From: CANGYM01 sp044372405 | Lineage (GTDB): Bacteria; Pseudomonadota; Alphaproteobacteria; JAJTHO01; CANGYM01 | DNA: 64,000 nt | NCBI GenBank assembly: GCA_044372405.1 | Contig: JBILRW010000004.1 | Span: 1-64,000 of the forward strand | Direction: 5' to 3' | Shown: piece after piece, positions 1-8,996 of the stretch | Layout of the letters: the number at the start of each line of letters is the position of its first letter | Numbering within the stretch: position 1 is the first letter of the stretch | The notes under the pieces: model-generated | Databases searched by the model: none | Told to the model about the DNA's origin: nothing | Seen by the model: only the letters and a program-made list of their open reading frames with translations | Made by a program: the position numbers and the translations under genes

Positions 1-177
1 ATTCCCTCCGCACACCCGCATCCAGAAAAAAGAGACGCCCATAGACCCCCATGGACCCCTCTCACCTGAAAAATCCACAAAACCATCCCCTGTCGGCCTA
101 AACAACAAGAAAAATAACCCTATCCCACCTCACTCATCAAAAATTTTGCAAGGGACTCTCAACAGAAAGGATTTTTT
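1..177. other. Upstream region without a recognisable gene
   Basis: No open frame with family resemblance is visible here. The last bases before position 178 carry an AGAAAGG-like ribosome binding site for the terminase gene. The rest is A- and C-rich and may contain a promoter, but I see no -35/-10 pair I would defend. Confidence 0.5.
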
Positions 178-1422
178 ATGACATACCCTGATTTTTTAAA
201 CACACTTTCGGCCCAAGAGATTGCTCTGCTGTATCATGACTGGCGGATTATGGGGCGAAGCGCCCAGAATCCGCAAACCGACAATTGGTTTTTGTGGATG
301 ATTTTGGCGGGTCGCGGTTGGGGCAAAACCCGAACCGGCGCGCAGTGGGTGCACACTGTGGCCTGGCGCCTTAAAAATGCCCGTATTGCCCTGGTGGCCC
401 ATACAGCGGCCGATGGTCGGGGCGTGATGGTGGAGGGGGAAAGCGGCCTGCTGGGCTGTGCCCTGCCCTGGTTTCGGCCCCATTATGAACCGTCCAAACG
501 CGTCCTGACGTGGCCCAACGGGGCGCAGGCGCAATTGTTTTCGGCGGAAGAGCCGGATCAGCTGCGCGGCCCCCAAGCCACCCATGCCTGGTGCGATGAG
601 CTGGCCAAATGGAACCATGAAGAAACATGGGATAATTTAATGTTTGCCCTGCGGCTGGGCCGGCGGCCCCAGTGTTTGGTGACCACAACGCCGCGCCCCC
701 TGCCCTTACTCAGCAAACTGATGCAGCGGCCGGATGCGATGGTGTCTCGCGGTCATACGTTTGAAAACGCCCATAACCTGGCCCCCAGCTTTTTATCGTA
801 TATGTCGGAGCGGTATGAAGGCACGCGGTTGGGGCGGCAGGAATTGTCGGCGGAGATTCTGCGCGATGTGGCGGGCGCGTTGTGGTCACGGGATAACATC
901 GAGGCTTGCCGGATTCAAACCGTGGATCGTCGGTGCCTGCGTATTGTCATTGCCGTGGATCCCGCCACCAGTCATCATGCCAAAAGCGATGAAACCGGCA
1001 TTGTTGTGGCCGGATGGGATGGGAAACGGGGCTATGTATTGGAGGATGCCTCCGGCCGTTACACCCCGGATCAGTGGGCACAAAGGGTGCTGGGGCTCTT
1101 TGAAACGTACAGAGCTGACCGCGTTGTGGCTGAAACCAACCAGGGCGGGGCCATGGTCAGTCAGATTTTGCGCACCCACGCCCCCCATCTGCCCATTCAA
1201 ACCGTTCATGCCAGCAAGGGTAAAACCGCCCGTGCTGAACCCGTGGCGGCATTGTATGAGCAGGGAAAAATCAACCACGTGGGGACCTTCCCCCTGCTGG
1301 AAGATCAGATGTGCAGCTTCACGGGGCTGGGCAAATCGCCGGATCGTTTGGACGCGTTGGTGTGGGCGCTGACTGCCCTGGCGTTTCAAAAGACCGCCGC
1401 GCCAAGGGTGGGGCAGGTGTAG
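178..1422 (+). CDS. Large terminase subunit, GTA/phage DNA-packaging type
   Basis: This 414-residue protein matches the large terminase (DNA-packaging ATPase plus nuclease) of alphaproteobacterial gene transfer agents and related phages. Walker A is AGRGWGKT (residues 44-51), Walker B is HAWCDE (136-141) and the coupling motif is TTTPRP (169-174). The RNase H-like nuclease half shows candidate acidic residues D261 (AVDPA), E319 (AETNQGG) and D392 (SPDRLDAL). The length and both domains are complete, so the gene is not obviously decayed. The portal, protease and capsid genes that normally follow are absent; a thiolase gene comes next. It is therefore either a dispersed GTA gene working with head genes elsewhere or a prophage relic. 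The family call is strong; the role in packaging is inferred. Confidence 0.9.
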   Translation: MTYPDFLNTLSAQEIALLYHDWRIMGRSAQNPQTDNWFLWMILAGRGWGKTRTGAQWVHTVAWRLKNARIALVAHTAADGRGVMVEGESGLLGCALPWFRPHYEPSKRVLTWPNGAQAQLFSAEEPDQLRGPQATHAWCDELAKWNHEETWDNLMFALRLGRRPQCLVTTTPRPLPLLSKLMQRPDAMVSRGHTFENAHNLAPSFLSYMSERYEGTRLGRQELSAEILRDVAGALWSRDNIEACRIQTVDRRCLRIVIAVDPATSHHAKSDETGIVVAGWDGKRGYVLEDASGRYTPDQWAQRVLGLFETYRADRVVAETNQGGAMVSQILRTHAPHLPIQTVHASKGKTARAEPVAALYEQGKINHVGTFPLLEDQMCSFTGLGKSPDRLDALVWALTALAFQKTAAPRVGQV

Positions 1423-1440
1423 GCAACGGCCTGGGAAGGC

Positions 1441-1483
1441 AGCGACTGTGCGTTACACGACTGTGCGACTGTGCGTTATCCTT
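1441..1483. repeat. Short tandem repeat downstream of the terminase gene
   Basis: The unit CGACTGTGCGTTA is repeated with a shortened CGACTGTG copy between two longer copies. It lies in the gap between the terminase stop and the thiolase gene. No inverted partner is visible, unlike the heptamer arrays elsewhere in the window. Confidence 0.6.
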
Positions 1484-1551
1484 GACCCTGTGTTCGGGGT
1501 ATTGTAGGAAAAGGGGACGATTTTCTCTAAAACCTTGTTTAGGAGTCCCTC

Positions 1552-2724
1552 ATGACCATCGCCCTTGTCGCTGCCAAAAGAACTGCCGTGGGTGGGTTTT
1601 TGGGCGGTCTGTCTTCCCTGCCCGCCCACGCCTTGGGGGCGGCGGTGATTCGTCAATTATTAACCGATGCCAAACTCAGCGCCGGGGATGTGGATGAGGT
1701 GATTTTGGGCCAGGTCCTCACCGCGGCTTGCGGCCAGAATCCTGCGCGCCAGGCGGCCATTGCGGCGGGTGTGGCTCAGGACAAAACGGCCATGACCATT
1801 AATCAGGTGTGTGGATCGGGGCTGCGCGCTGTGGCTCTCGGCATGCAGGCGATTCTCGCGGGGGATGCCCACATTGTTATTGCCGGTGGCCAGGAAAGCA
1901 TGTCGAGTGCCCCCCACGCCAGCATGCTAAGAAACGGCACCAAAATGGGTCCTGTCAGTTTGGTGGATACCATGATCGTGGATGGCCTCTGGGATTGTTT
2001 TGGGCATTATCATATGGGGATTACGGCGGAAAATGTGGCCAAAGCCCACAGCGTTTCCCGGGCGGATCAGGATGCTTTTTCATTGAACTCTCAAGAAAAA
2101 GCCGCCGCCGCCCTGGAAAAAAACCGCTTTGCCGATGAGATTGTGCCCGTCACCATTCCCAGCAAAAAGGGCGATGTGATCATTAACCGCGATGAACACC
2201 CCCGGGCGGACACAACGGCGGAGGGCCTCGCCAAGCTGCGTCCAGCCTTTGATAAAGAGGGCACCGTCACGGCGGGTAATGCATCGGGCATTAACGATGG
2301 CGCGGCGGCGGTGGTATTGATGCATGTTAACGAGGCCAAAAAACGGGGTCTGACACCCCTGGCCACCCTTAAATCCTGGGCCACGGCCGGCGTTGCCCCT
2401 GATGTCATGGGCACCGGTCCCATTCCCGCCAGCCAGGCGGCCCTGAAAAAGGCCGGATGGACACCGCAGGATTTGGATTTGATCGAGGCCAACGAGGCCT
2501 TCGCCGCCCAAGCCATTGCCGTGAATCGGGCCCTGGGTTGGGATATAAACAAAGTTAATGTCAACGGCGGTGCCATTGCCCTGGGTCATCCCATTGGGGC
2601 CTCTGGCGCCCGGGTTTTGGTCACGTTGCTGCATGAAATGCAAAAACGGGACGCCAAACGCGGCCTGGTCACCCTGTGTATTGGCGGGGGTATGGGGATT
2701 GCCCTGTGCGTTGAGCGGACATAA
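1552..2724 (+). CDS. phaA: Acetyl-CoA C-acetyltransferase (thiolase)
   Basis: This enzyme condenses two acetyl-CoA to acetoacetyl-CoA, the first step of polyhydroxybutyrate synthesis, or runs in reverse. The 390 residues are typical of biosynthetic thiolases. The nucleophilic cysteine is C87 in NQVCGSG; the GHPIGASG histidine loop and the C-terminal CIGGGMG cysteine loop are both present. TTAGGAG lies just upstream of the ATG. A class I PHA synthase lies at 39.5 kb in the same window, which makes a PhaA role plausible, but no acetoacetyl-CoA reductase (phaB) is adjacent. An AtoB-like degradative role cannot be excluded. Confidence 0.9.
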   Translation: MTIALVAAKRTAVGGFLGGLSSLPAHALGAAVIRQLLTDAKLSAGDVDEVILGQVLTAACGQNPARQAAIAAGVAQDKTAMTINQVCGSGLRAVALGMQAILAGDAHIVIAGGQESMSSAPHASMLRNGTKMGPVSLVDTMIVDGLWDCFGHYHMGITAENVAKAHSVSRADQDAFSLNSQEKAAAALEKNRFADEIVPVTIPSKKGDVIINRDEHPRADTTAEGLAKLRPAFDKEGTVTAGNASGINDGAAAVVLMHVNEAKKRGLTPLATLKSWATAGVAPDVMGTGPIPASQAALKKAGWTPQDLDLIEANEAFAAQAIAVNRALGWDINKVNVNGGAIALGHPIGASGARVLVTLLHEMQKRDAKRGLVTLCIGGGMGIALCVERT

Positions 2725-2749
2725 CTACTTATTAGTCAAAGAAAAGCCC

Positions 2750-3667
2750 ATGACCCTAAACCTGATTTCCCGTCTGCCCGTTCATACGAATTTTCGTTTG
2801 CGTCCATTGTTTTGGCCGGGACTGGCGCTGAGCGGTATTGTTGTCACCCTGTCCATTGTGGCCCTGTTTGTGTGGGGATTGGCCTTTGGCATTGATTTTA
2901 CGGGGGGGGTTCAAATTGAACTGCAAACCCCCCGTCATACCATTGATCAGGCCAGGGCGCTGGCGGAAAAGGCCCTGCCGGAAACACCGGTGAGCGTTCA
3001 GGTTTTTGGGGGTAATCATGTTTGGCTGCTGAAAACCGCCCAAACCACCCTGAATCAGGATCAGGTTCTGGCGGCCCTCACCAAGGTTTTTCCCGCTGAT
3101 ACGGTTATCCGCCGCGTGGATTATGTGGGGCCCAGTGTGGGGGATGATTTGAAACAAAAGGGGATCATCGCCGTGGTGGTGTCCATGATCGCCATTATGT
3201 TTTATATTTGGGCCCGGTTTGAATGGCCCTTTGGGGTGTCGGCGTTGGTGGCGTTGATTCATGATGTGGTGATCACCTTGGGATTTTTGAGTATCACGCA
3301 GCAGGAATTCAGCCTGGCCACCCTGGCCGCGATTTTGACCATTGCGGGGTATTCCATTAACGATACCGTTGTGGTGTTTGACCGCCTGCGCGATTTTTTG
3401 AAAAAATACCAGCGGGAGCCGCTGATCAGTCTGGCAGAGAAAACCTGTAACCATGTCATGATCCGGTCCTGTTTTACGGGGGTGACCACCATTGCGTCCT
3501 TAATCTGTCTTTATATCTGGGGGGGGCCTGCGCTGCAGGGGTTTAGTTTGGCCATGATTGTGGGGATTCTGGCGGGGGCGTATTCTTCACTTTTTGTTGC
3601 CACGCCGCTGATGCTGCTGCTGGAAAAGTACATTCAGAGAACCCCGAAAAAAAGTGCGGTTGCATGA
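2750..3667 (+). CDS. secF: Protein translocase subunit SecF
   Basis: SecF is the inner-membrane partner of SecD and uses the proton gradient to help pull proteins through SecYEG. The start at 2750 gives 305 residues, normal for SecF; an earlier in-frame start would lie inside the thiolase gene. Family motifs are GIDFTGG after the first membrane helix, VGPSVG before the second and the AGYSINDTVVVFDR block. Six membrane helices can be traced. secD and yajC, which usually precede secF, are not here. The stop overlaps the thiG start as ATGA, suggesting translational coupling to thiG, an unusual partner. Confidence 0.95.
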   Translation: MTLNLISRLPVHTNFRLRPLFWPGLALSGIVVTLSIVALFVWGLAFGIDFTGGVQIELQTPRHTIDQARALAEKALPETPVSVQVFGGNHVWLLKTAQTTLNQDQVLAALTKVFPADTVIRRVDYVGPSVGDDLKQKGIIAVVVSMIAIMFYIWARFEWPFGVSALVALIHDVVITLGFLSITQQEFSLATLAAILTIAGYSINDTVVVFDRLRDFLKKYQREPLISLAEKTCNHVMIRSCFTGVTTIASLICLYIWGGPALQGFSLAMIVGILAGAYSSLFVATPLMLLLEKYIQRTPKKSAVA

Positions 3668-4560
3668 GCTTGCCCCCCACCCCACCCTCCCCCACAAGGG
3701 GGGAGGGCTTTGAGGATTCCCGGGCTCCCTCCCCCCTGGTGGGGGAGGGTGGGGGTGGGGGGGGAACTCCCGAGGGGTCTGCCCATGACCCCCTCATCAT
3801 TGCCAGCCGCACATTCACCTCTCGATTGTTCATGGGCACGTCCCTTTATCCCAACACCCAGGTTCTGCTGGATTGCCTGGTGGCCTCGGGCACGGAGATG
3901 ATCACCGCCGCCGTCCGCCGGATTCATGTGGCGGGACGGCAGGCGGATTTGCTGGCCCAGGTTAAGGACCGTTATCACTTTTTACCCAACACGGCCGGAT
4001 GCTATACGGCGGAGGATGCTGTTTTAACGGCCCATTTGGCGCGGGAGGCCTTTGGGACCCCCTGGATTAAACTGGAAGTCATCGGCGATGAAGATACGTT
4101 GTATCCCAACAACCAAGAGCTTCTGCGCGCTGCCGAACGGTTGCTGGCCGATGGGTTTACGGTGCTGCCCTATTGCAGTGATGATCCGCTGATTTGCGCC
4201 CAGCTGGAGGCCATGGGCTGCGCCGCCGTCATGCCGCTGGCGGGTCCCATTGGATCCGGCGCGGGGCTGTGTAACCCCTATGCCCTGCGCATGATTATTG
4301 AGCGCGCCCGGGTGCCGGTGATTATTGATGCCGGTATCGGCACGGCGTCCGATGCCTGTATCGCCATGGAAATGGGGGCCAGCGGGGTTTTGCTGAACAC
4401 CGCCATTGCCAAGTCCCTTAACCCCCTGTTCATGGCCACGGCCATGCGGGATGCCATTCGGTCGGGACGCTTGGCCCATTTGGCGGGACGCATTCCGGTG
4501 AAAACCCACGCCAGTGCCTCCACCATGGACGCGGGGCGGGTGGCAAAGCATCGGGATTAA
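3664..4560 (+). CDS. thiG: Thiazole synthase ThiG with repeat-encoded N-terminus
   Basis: ThiG makes the thiazole phosphate of thiamine from deoxyxylulose 5-phosphate, dehydroglycine and ThiS thiocarboxylate. The TIM-barrel sequence is clear from residue 42 on: ASRTFTSRLFMGT, TAAVRRI, the Schiff-base lysine in WIKLEV, and the phosphate-binding region toward the C-terminus. The ORF has 298 residues, about 40 more than usual. The extra N-terminus is read through a GC-rich palindromic repeat (3673-3764). The ATG at 3664 overlaps the secF stop; an in-frame GTG inside the repeat is another possible start. thiS, thiO and thiE are not adjacent; thiD lies at 54.6 kb. Confidence 0.9.
   Translation: MSLPPTPPSPTRGEGFEDSRAPSPLVGEGGGGGGTPEGSAHDPLIIASRTFTSRLFMGTSLYPNTQVLLDCLVASGTEMITAAVRRIHVAGRQADLLAQVKDRYHFLPNTAGCYTAEDAVLTAHLAREAFGTPWIKLEVIGDEDTLYPNNQELLRAAERLLADGFTVLPYCSDDPLICAQLEAMGCAAVMPLAGPIGSGAGLCNPYALRMIIERARVPVIIDAGIGTASDACIAMEMGASGVLLNTAIAKSLNPLFMATAMRDAIRSGRLAHLAGRIPVKTHASASTMDAGRVAKHRD
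3673..3764. repeat. GC-rich palindromic element inside the thiG 5' coding region
   Basis: Two near-complementary arms, C-rich on the left (CCCCACCCTCCCCCACAAGG) and G-rich on the right (GGGGGAGGGTGGGGGTGGGG), surround a short centre containing CCCGGG. Each arm also holds a smaller hairpin (CCCTCCCCC/GGGGGAGGG). The element stays open in the thiG frame and encodes a low-complexity stretch rich in Pro and Gly. Confidence 0.85.
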
Positions 4561-6044
4561 TTCAGCGCAGCCCCCCTGCGCACAGTATGATCCGCGATAC
4601 AATTCATGATTTCTGCTTTTTTAAGACCCAATAAAGATGCCCCCGCACCCAAAGCATGAAAAGCGGTTTCGGCGTATTTTTTCACGGTTTCCTGGGGTGT
4701 TTTCCCGTCTTGGTTTAGGGCCGTTTTGAAATTGCTTTGGGCTTCTTGAAGTGCCTGTTGATAATGGGTCAACGTGCTTTTTTGACCATGATAAGCCAAA
4801 TCCATACACAGGGCCGCCGTTGAGAAAAACGGCGTTGCCGATCCCAGGGCGCCCAGCGTTCCCACCCCGATTTGGGCAAAAAGTCGTGCCTTTTCCAGCT
4901 TATTGGTTTGATTCCACGTTGTTGCCAAGGCAGCCGCCGACATCACCGCCGCCACGGCCCCCACGCCATTCATAAAACCCCACTCATGAAGGGGAACACT
5001 ATGGACAATTTGATTTTCTGGATGCATGACAAAGTGTTCCGCACTCTTAAGAGCGCTTTCCATGGCGCGTTGATGGTCAACGGGAAAGCCCCCACTTTGC
5101 ATGTCGTGAACGTAATCTGCAGCCCCTTTTTGATAGGCGTCAATGAGCTTATTGACGTCAACATTGGCTTTCTGTGCAATGGTTTCAAGGGCCTCGTGCG
5201 TCATTTGTCCGATGGCATTGTTGGTCTCATCCTTATCACTCAGGGTCGCCAGCCCTCCTTCTACCATCCCTTTCCATAAATGGTAAATGGTCCCCTCAAA
5301 ACCTTCGGGGGCAGTACCCACAAAATCCTGCGGGGTATCATAAGGAAGACCGCTCTGCAAAGATGCCCGCACCTCGTCAAGAGCCTCGGTGGCGGCCACA
5401 AAATTTTCAGGTCCCGATAAATCGGGCGGCGGTGTTGCTGAAAACAGAACCCCCGTATTGGTAAACAGAGACGTGCCCGCAACAACACCCACCGTGGCTG
5501 CACCCGCCGTAAACACAAGGGGGACTTTTAACGTTTCTACAGTCTGAGAGACCACACCCGGGATGGCCATAAGGTCAGCCTTTAAGGCTTGTAAAGCCTT
5601 AGAAACCACACCTGGGATGGCCATAAATCCAGCTTTTAACGCTTGTGAAGACGTTTCATACCACCAGGGCTTACGCACAACGTCATTGCGAGCCTCCGTA
5701 GGAGGCGTGGCAATCCAGTATTTCCGGTGGCGGCCTTCCTGGATTGCTTCGCTACGCTCGCCAGACGCAAGGTTCTGCGTAAGTCCTGACCGCGTTGGAT
5801 TAGGAGAACGCCCTGCAACAGGGGGCGGTTTAAAGGATGCTTCTGGAGATAATGAGGGGTTTAAGAATGGTTTTTCTGGAACCACCGGAGATTTCTCCAA
5901 AGATTCAGAGCGTTCAGCCGGGGTCCCGGAAGGAACAAGCCCCTTTAACCCCCTCAAAGAAAAGAATCCCACAAAGAAAGAGGACACAAGGCCCAAAAAA
6001 CGACCCAGAAAAGACCGATCCAAAGGAGGAAGCAGCGACTGCAT
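4557..6044 (-). CDS. Hypothetical membrane protein with an in-frame palindromic repeat
   Basis: I do not recognise this 495-residue protein. It has a hydrophobic stretch at residues 12-33, a second near 177-198 and two more in the C-terminal half (around GFMNGVGAVAAVMS and IGVGTLGALGSATPFF). The middle is soluble and helical. Residues about 86-125 (ending ARNDVVRKP) are translated from a family A palindromic element. Directly after it, a segment of about 18 residues containing MAIPGVVS occurs twice in tandem, encoded by near-identical 54-bp DNA repeats around 5538-5645. The stop abuts the thiG stop in a convergent arrangement. A membrane-linked or secreted role is possible but unsupported. 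Confidence 0.6.
   Translation of the reverse strand: MQSLLPPLDRSFLGRFLGLVSSFFVGFFSLRGLKGLVPSGTPAERSESLEKSPVVPEKPFLNPSLSPEASFKPPPVAGRSPNPTRSGLTQNLASGERSEAIQEGRHRKYWIATPPTEARNDVVRKPWWYETSSQALKAGFMAIPGVVSKALQALKADLMAIPGVVSQTVETLKVPLVFTAGAATVGVVAGTSLFTNTGVLFSATPPPDLSGPENFVAATEALDEVRASLQSGLPYDTPQDFVGTAPEGFEGTIYHLWKGMVEGGLATLSDKDETNNAIGQMTHEALETIAQKANVDVNKLIDAYQKGAADYVHDMQSGGFPVDHQRAMESALKSAEHFVMHPENQIVHSVPLHEWGFMNGVGAVAAVMSAAALATTWNQTNKLEKARLFAQIGVGTLGALGSATPFFSTAALCMDLAYHGQKSTLTHYQQALQEAQSNFKTALNQDGKTPQETVKKYAETAFHALGAGASLLGLKKAEIMNCIADHTVRRGAALN
5667..5789. repeat. Family A palindromic element, copy 1 (in frame in a gene)
   Basis: This copy has the typical ends, CTTACGCA and TGCGTAAG, around the inner arms GTCATTGCGAGCCTCC and GAAGCAATCC-type sequence. 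It is about 120 bp and lies wholly inside the 495-codon ORF on the minus strand without breaking it. Confidence 0.85.
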
Positions 6045-6130
6045 GGCTTAACTATGGCCCTAAAAAAACATATATGAATAAAATACCATATAACACGATT
6101 TTTTAAGAATAGCAAGACGCGCGATCAAGG

Positions 6131-6175
6131 CGACAGGACTGTCACCCGTCACCTGTCACCTGCTCACGCCACCTG
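6131..6175. repeat. Heptamer array (CAGGTGA unit) at the ppdK 3' end
   Basis: On the minus strand the sequence reads as degenerate 7-bp steps: CAGGTGG, CGTGAG (one base short), CAGGTGA, CAGGTGA, CGGGTGA. The first units overlap the last codons and the TGA stop of ppdK. Only one arm is present. Confidence 0.7.
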
Positions 6176-8851
6176 CCGTTTTTTCTGATCCTGTCCCTTG
6201 GGGGCTTTCAGGGCTGCCTGGGCCGCCGCCAGGCGGGCGATGGGCACGCGGTAGGGGGAACAGGACACATAATCCATCCCCTGCTGGTGACAGAAATGAA
6301 TGGACGCGGGATCGCCGCCATGTTCCCCGCAAATGCCGACTTTCAGGCCGGGTTTTGTGGTGCGGCCGCGCTCGATGGCCATGGTGATGAGGGCCCCCAC
6401 GCCCTGTTGATCCAGCGTGATAAAGGGATCGTGGGAAAGAATACCCTGGCTGTAATACGCATCCAAAAACGATCCGGCATCATCACGGGACAGGCCGTAG
6501 GTTGTCTGGGTTAAATCGTTACTGCCAAAGCTGAAAAAATCCGCGTCCTCCGCCAGTTCATCCGCCACGATACAGGCCCGGGGCAGCTCGATCATGGTTC
6601 CCACAACATAGGGCAAATCCTGGCCCAGGGCCTTAAAGGACTCCCCCGCCACGCCATGCACCATGGTGGTCAGTTGGGTCATTTCGGCCTTATTGGCAAT
6701 GAGCGGCAGCATGATTTGGGGTTGGGCGGCGGACCCGATGTCTTGCGTGGCAATATGTTGCGCCTGGAAAATGGCGCGGACCTGCATTTCGTAAATATCG
6801 GGATAGCTGATCCCCAAACGACAGCCGCGATGGCCCAGCATGGGGTTGGATTCTTTCAGTTTTTCCAAACGCCCGCGCACGGTATCGACGCTTTTGCCCA
6901 CGTGTTTGGCCAAATCCGTCAGTTCATGATCATTCAGATGCATAAATTCGTGCAAGGGGGGATCCAACAGCCGGATCATCACCGGATAACCCGCCATGGT
7001 TTTAAGGATTGTCACGAAATCATCGCGCTGCATGTCTTGCAGGGTTTTCAGCGGGCGCACGCGCTCCTCCGCCGTATCCGCCAGAATCATTTCGCGGACC
7101 AGGCGCAAACGGTCTTCGGCAAAAAACATGTGTTCGGTGCGGCAGAGGCCGATCCCCTCGGCCCCAAAGTCCCGGGCCGTTTGGGCATCCAGGGGGGTTT
7201 CGGCGTTGGTGAGAACTTTGAGGGTCCGGAAACCATCGGCCCAGGTCATAAACGCCTGAAAATCGCCAGAGATATTGGGATCCACCGTGGGGACTTTGCC
7301 GGCGAAAACCTCCCCCGTGGCCCCGTCCAGGGTGATAAAGTCACCCTCGCCAAAGGTCTGGCCGGCCAGCGTCATGGTTTTCTTTTTTGCATCAATGCGC
7401 ACCGAAGACGCCCCGGAAACACAGGGCTTTCCCATGCCGCGTGCCACAACGGCGGCGTGGGAGGTCATGCCCCCCTTGGACGTTAAAATCCCCCGGGCGG
7501 CGTGCATGCCGTGGATGTCTTCGGGGCTGGTTTCGGCGCGCACCAAAATCACGGCATCGCCCTTGCGGGTACGGGCTTCGGCCTCATCGGCGGTAAAGAC
7601 AATGCTGCCGCAGGCGGCGCCCGGCGAGGCCGGCAAGCCCTTGGCCAGCAAGGTTTTTTTCGCTTTGGGGTCCAATGTGGGGTGCAGCAATTGATCCAGC
7701 GATTCCGGTGTCACACGAATGACGGCGTCTTCTTTGGTAATTAAACCCTCGTTCACCATATCCACAGCGACTTTTAAACTGGCCGCCGCCGTGCGTTTGC
7801 CATTACGGGTTTGCAGCATCCAGAGTTTTTTATTTTGGACCGTAAATTCAATGTCCTGCATGTCTTTGAAATGTTGTTCCAGGGTGTGGCTCACGGCCAG
7901 CAGCTGGTGATAGACGGCGGGCATGGTGGTTTCCATGGCGGCCTCGGGTTCGTCCGAGCCCGCCACAGACAACGAAAGCGGCGTGCGAATCCCGGCCACA
8001 ACGTCTTCCCCCTGGGCATTGATGAGGTATTCCCCAAAAATGGCCTTGGTCCCCGTGGAGGGGTTGCGGGTAAAGGCCACGCCCGTGGCGCAATCCTGGC
8101 CCCGATTCCCAAACACCATGACCTGAATGTTCACGGCGGTGCCGAGATTGCCGGAGATGTTATGAATCTGGCGATACACCCGCGCCCGTTGATTTTCCCA
8201 ACTGTTAAAGACCGCCCGAATGGACCGCCACAGCTGGTCCTGGGTATCCTGGGGGAAGGGTTCTTTGGTGATTTCGTGCACTTTGGCTTTGTAGTCGCGA
8301 ATGACGCCCTGCCAGTCGTTTTCATCCAAATCGGTATCGTAGGCGACGCCTTTGTTGTCCTTGTGCCATTGCAAAATGTCCTCAAAATCATCATGGCCCA
8401 TGTCCAGGACCACGTTGCCAAACATTTGGATAAACCGGCGGTAGCTGTCCAGGGCAAACACGCGGTTCTGGCTGACGCGGGCCAACCCTTCCACCGTTTG
8501 ATCGTTCAGCCCCAAATTCAAAACGGTATCCAGCATGCCGGGCATAGAGGACGCCGCGCCCGAGCGCACGGACACCAAAAGCGGATTATAGGCATCGCCA
8601 AAGCGGCACCCCATCAGGCCCTCTAACGTTTTGATATTGCGGTCCACCTGTTCGGCCAGATCCGTGGGAAAGGCTTTGTCATGGGCATAATAATGACGGC
8701 ACACATCGGTGGTAATGGTAAAGCCCGGGGGGACCGGCAGGTTGAGCGCGCACATTTCGGCCAGATTGGCCCCCTTGCCCCCCAGCAAATTAGCCATATG
8801 GGCGCGACCATCGGCCCGGCCTTCAGAAAATGCATAAACCCACTGTGTCAT
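6164..8851 (-). CDS. ppdK: Pyruvate, phosphate dikinase
   Basis: PPDK interconverts pyruvate, ATP and Pi with PEP, AMP and PPi. It is used in gluconeogenesis or as a PPi-linked glycolytic step. The 895 residues span the N-terminal ATP-grasp domain (GGKGANLAEM near 24-33), the swivelling phosphohistidine domain with GGMTSHAAVVARG (catalytic H465) and the C-terminal PEP-binding barrel with catalytic C841 in GICGEHGG. Length and order are normal. The last codons (RQVA and stop) lie in a degenerate heptamer array. No ppdK regulator (DUF299) is adjacent. Transcription runs from the 8.85-9.0 kb gap, back to back with anmK. Confidence 0.97.
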   Translation of the reverse strand: MTQWVYAFSEGRADGRAHMANLLGGKGANLAEMCALNLPVPPGFTITTDVCRHYYAHDKAFPTDLAEQVDRNIKTLEGLMGCRFGDAYNPLLVSVRSGAASSMPGMLDTVLNLGLNDQTVEGLARVSQNRVFALDSYRRFIQMFGNVVLDMGHDDFEDILQWHKDNKGVAYDTDLDENDWQGVIRDYKAKVHEITKEPFPQDTQDQLWRSIRAVFNSWENQRARVYRQIHNISGNLGTAVNIQVMVFGNRGQDCATGVAFTRNPSTGTKAIFGEYLINAQGEDVVAGIRTPLSLSVAGSDEPEAAMETTMPAVYHQLLAVSHTLEQHFKDMQDIEFTVQNKKLWMLQTRNGKRTAAASLKVAVDMVNEGLITKEDAVIRVTPESLDQLLHPTLDPKAKKTLLAKGLPASPGAACGSIVFTADEAEARTRKGDAVILVRAETSPEDIHGMHAARGILTSKGGMTSHAAVVARGMGKPCVSGASSVRIDAKKKTMTLAGQTFGEGDFITLDGATGEVFAGKVPTVDPNISGDFQAFMTWADGFRTLKVLTNAETPLDAQTARDFGAEGIGLCRTEHMFFAEDRLRLVREMILADTAEERVRPLKTLQDMQRDDFVTILKTMAGYPVMIRLLDPPLHEFMHLNDHELTDLAKHVGKSVDTVRGRLEKLKESNPMLGHRGCRLGISYPDIYEMQVRAIFQAQHIATQDIGSAAQPQIMLPLIANKAEMTQLTTMVHGVAGESFKALGQDLPYVVGTMIELPRACIVADELAEDADFFSFGSNDLTQTTYGLSRDDAGSFLDAYYSQGILSHDPFITLDQQGVGALITMAIERGRTTKPGLKVGICGEHGGDPASIHFCHQQGMDYVSCSPYRVPIARLAAAQAALKAPKGQDQKKRQVA

Positions 8852-8996
8852 CGGCGTTATCCCTGGAAATCGAAAAAGCGTCCCCTGTTCCTAGCGGATT
8901 TTTGGGTGGGGGGCAAGGTTTTGTCATTGAGGTGACGTTTTTGGCCCTGTCCTCAAGTCTCTTTACCCCGGGGTTGTTTTATAGCACGTTGGGGGC

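Noticed and set aside
5563..6051. Plus-strand ORF of 162 codons opposite the 495-residue protein
   Set aside because: It spans the palindromic element and a low-complexity region. The minus-strand frame is three times longer and has coherent membrane segments.
6656..8626. Long plus-strand ORFs opposite ppdK (276 and 271 codons)
   Set aside because: They lie entirely within ppdK, their composition (rich in His, Gly, Pro) mirrors its antisense codons, and no family is recognisable.
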